The position numbers and the translations under genes were made by a program. 64,000 bases of DNA from assembly GCF_002777965.1 (NCBI RefSeq), contig NZ_NGVR01000021.1, positions 173,691 through 237,690 of the forward strand. The letters are read 5' to 3'. The notes below the pieces were generated by a model. It was not told the DNA's origin. It did not search any database and worked only from the letters and a program-made list of their open reading frames with translations. This document shows positions 63,973 through 64,000 of the stretch, piece by piece (position 1 is the first letter of the stretch; every line of letters begins with the position of its first letter). The DNA is from Proteus columbae. Lineage in GTDB: Bacteria; Pseudomonadota; Gammaproteobacteria; Enterobacterales; Enterobacteriaceae.

Positions 63973-64000
63973 GATCATTCCCAGAGAAATAAAGAGGATG

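Overview
The window is about 64 kb of chromosome from a low-GC member of the Enterobacterales, most likely Proteus or a close relative in the Morganellaceae. The evidence is the clearly enterobacterial gene sets and orders (ybaB-recR; btsT-yjiX-yjiA; yacC-cueO-hpt-can-yadG-yadH; dsdC-dsdXA), the AT-rich base composition, a type II meso-diaminopimelate dehydrogenase, and an orphan regulator of the MrpJ type known from Proteus fimbrial loci. I see no rRNA or tRNA gene, CRISPR array, insertion sequence, integrase or phage gene.

Layout. 1-6.4 kb: end of ybaB, recR, then a four-gene operon of a TerY-like von Willebrand A protein, a PP2C phosphatase, a membrane-anchored kinase and a large membrane protein with two TonB-C-like domains. 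6.5-10.4 kb: pyruvate transporter operon btsT-yjiX-yjiA with a recognisable BtsR operator and CRP site. 10.4-15 kb: cysteine desulfidase cyuA, and an overlapping pepT-dcuC pair. 15.4-29.1 kb: an accessory stretch. Two gene pairs (15467-17795 and 24295-29069) encode four very AT-rich, Lys/Asn/Ile/Glu-rich, largely helical proteins that I cannot assign to a family. They enclose a MATE exporter, ddh, a split Tm-1-like operon with its divergent TetR regulator and twin operators, and a YheO-like regulator. 29.1-38.6 kb: GNAT and AbrB-family genes, then yacC, CueR-type promoter and cueO, hpt, can, yadGH, a niacin transporter with a perfect NadR box, and ydcY. 38.6-45.2 kb: htpX-like and lemA, a DmsABC-like molybdoenzyme and a divergent IclR regulator. 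45.2-49.8 kb: a five-gene iron-uptake operon (P19, cupredoxin, FTR1, imelysin, DyP peroxidase) with a Fur-like site, then an orphan mrpJ-like gene. 50.4-56.3 kb: gsp, a possible 34-residue ORF, and dsdC-dsdXA. 56.5-64 kb: two TonB-dependent receptors, the upstream one a His-loop ZnuD type behind a Zur box, and the AfuBC part of an ABC importer that continues past the right edge.

The core parts are nutrient and metal acquisition units whose assignments are backed by matching regulator sites: BtsR and CRP at btsT, NadR at niaP, Zur at znuD, CueR at cueO, a Fur-like site at the P19 operon, and FNR-like sites near dmsA and can. The best candidate for something undescribed is the four-protein AT-rich family, which shares an N-terminal basic amphipathic segment in three members and a short F-x-x-[DN]-K/x-x-S motif in all four. 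The second is the coupling of the TerY/phosphatase/kinase triad to a protein with two TonB-C-like domains. All motif matches and alignments here were made by eye; no database search was run.
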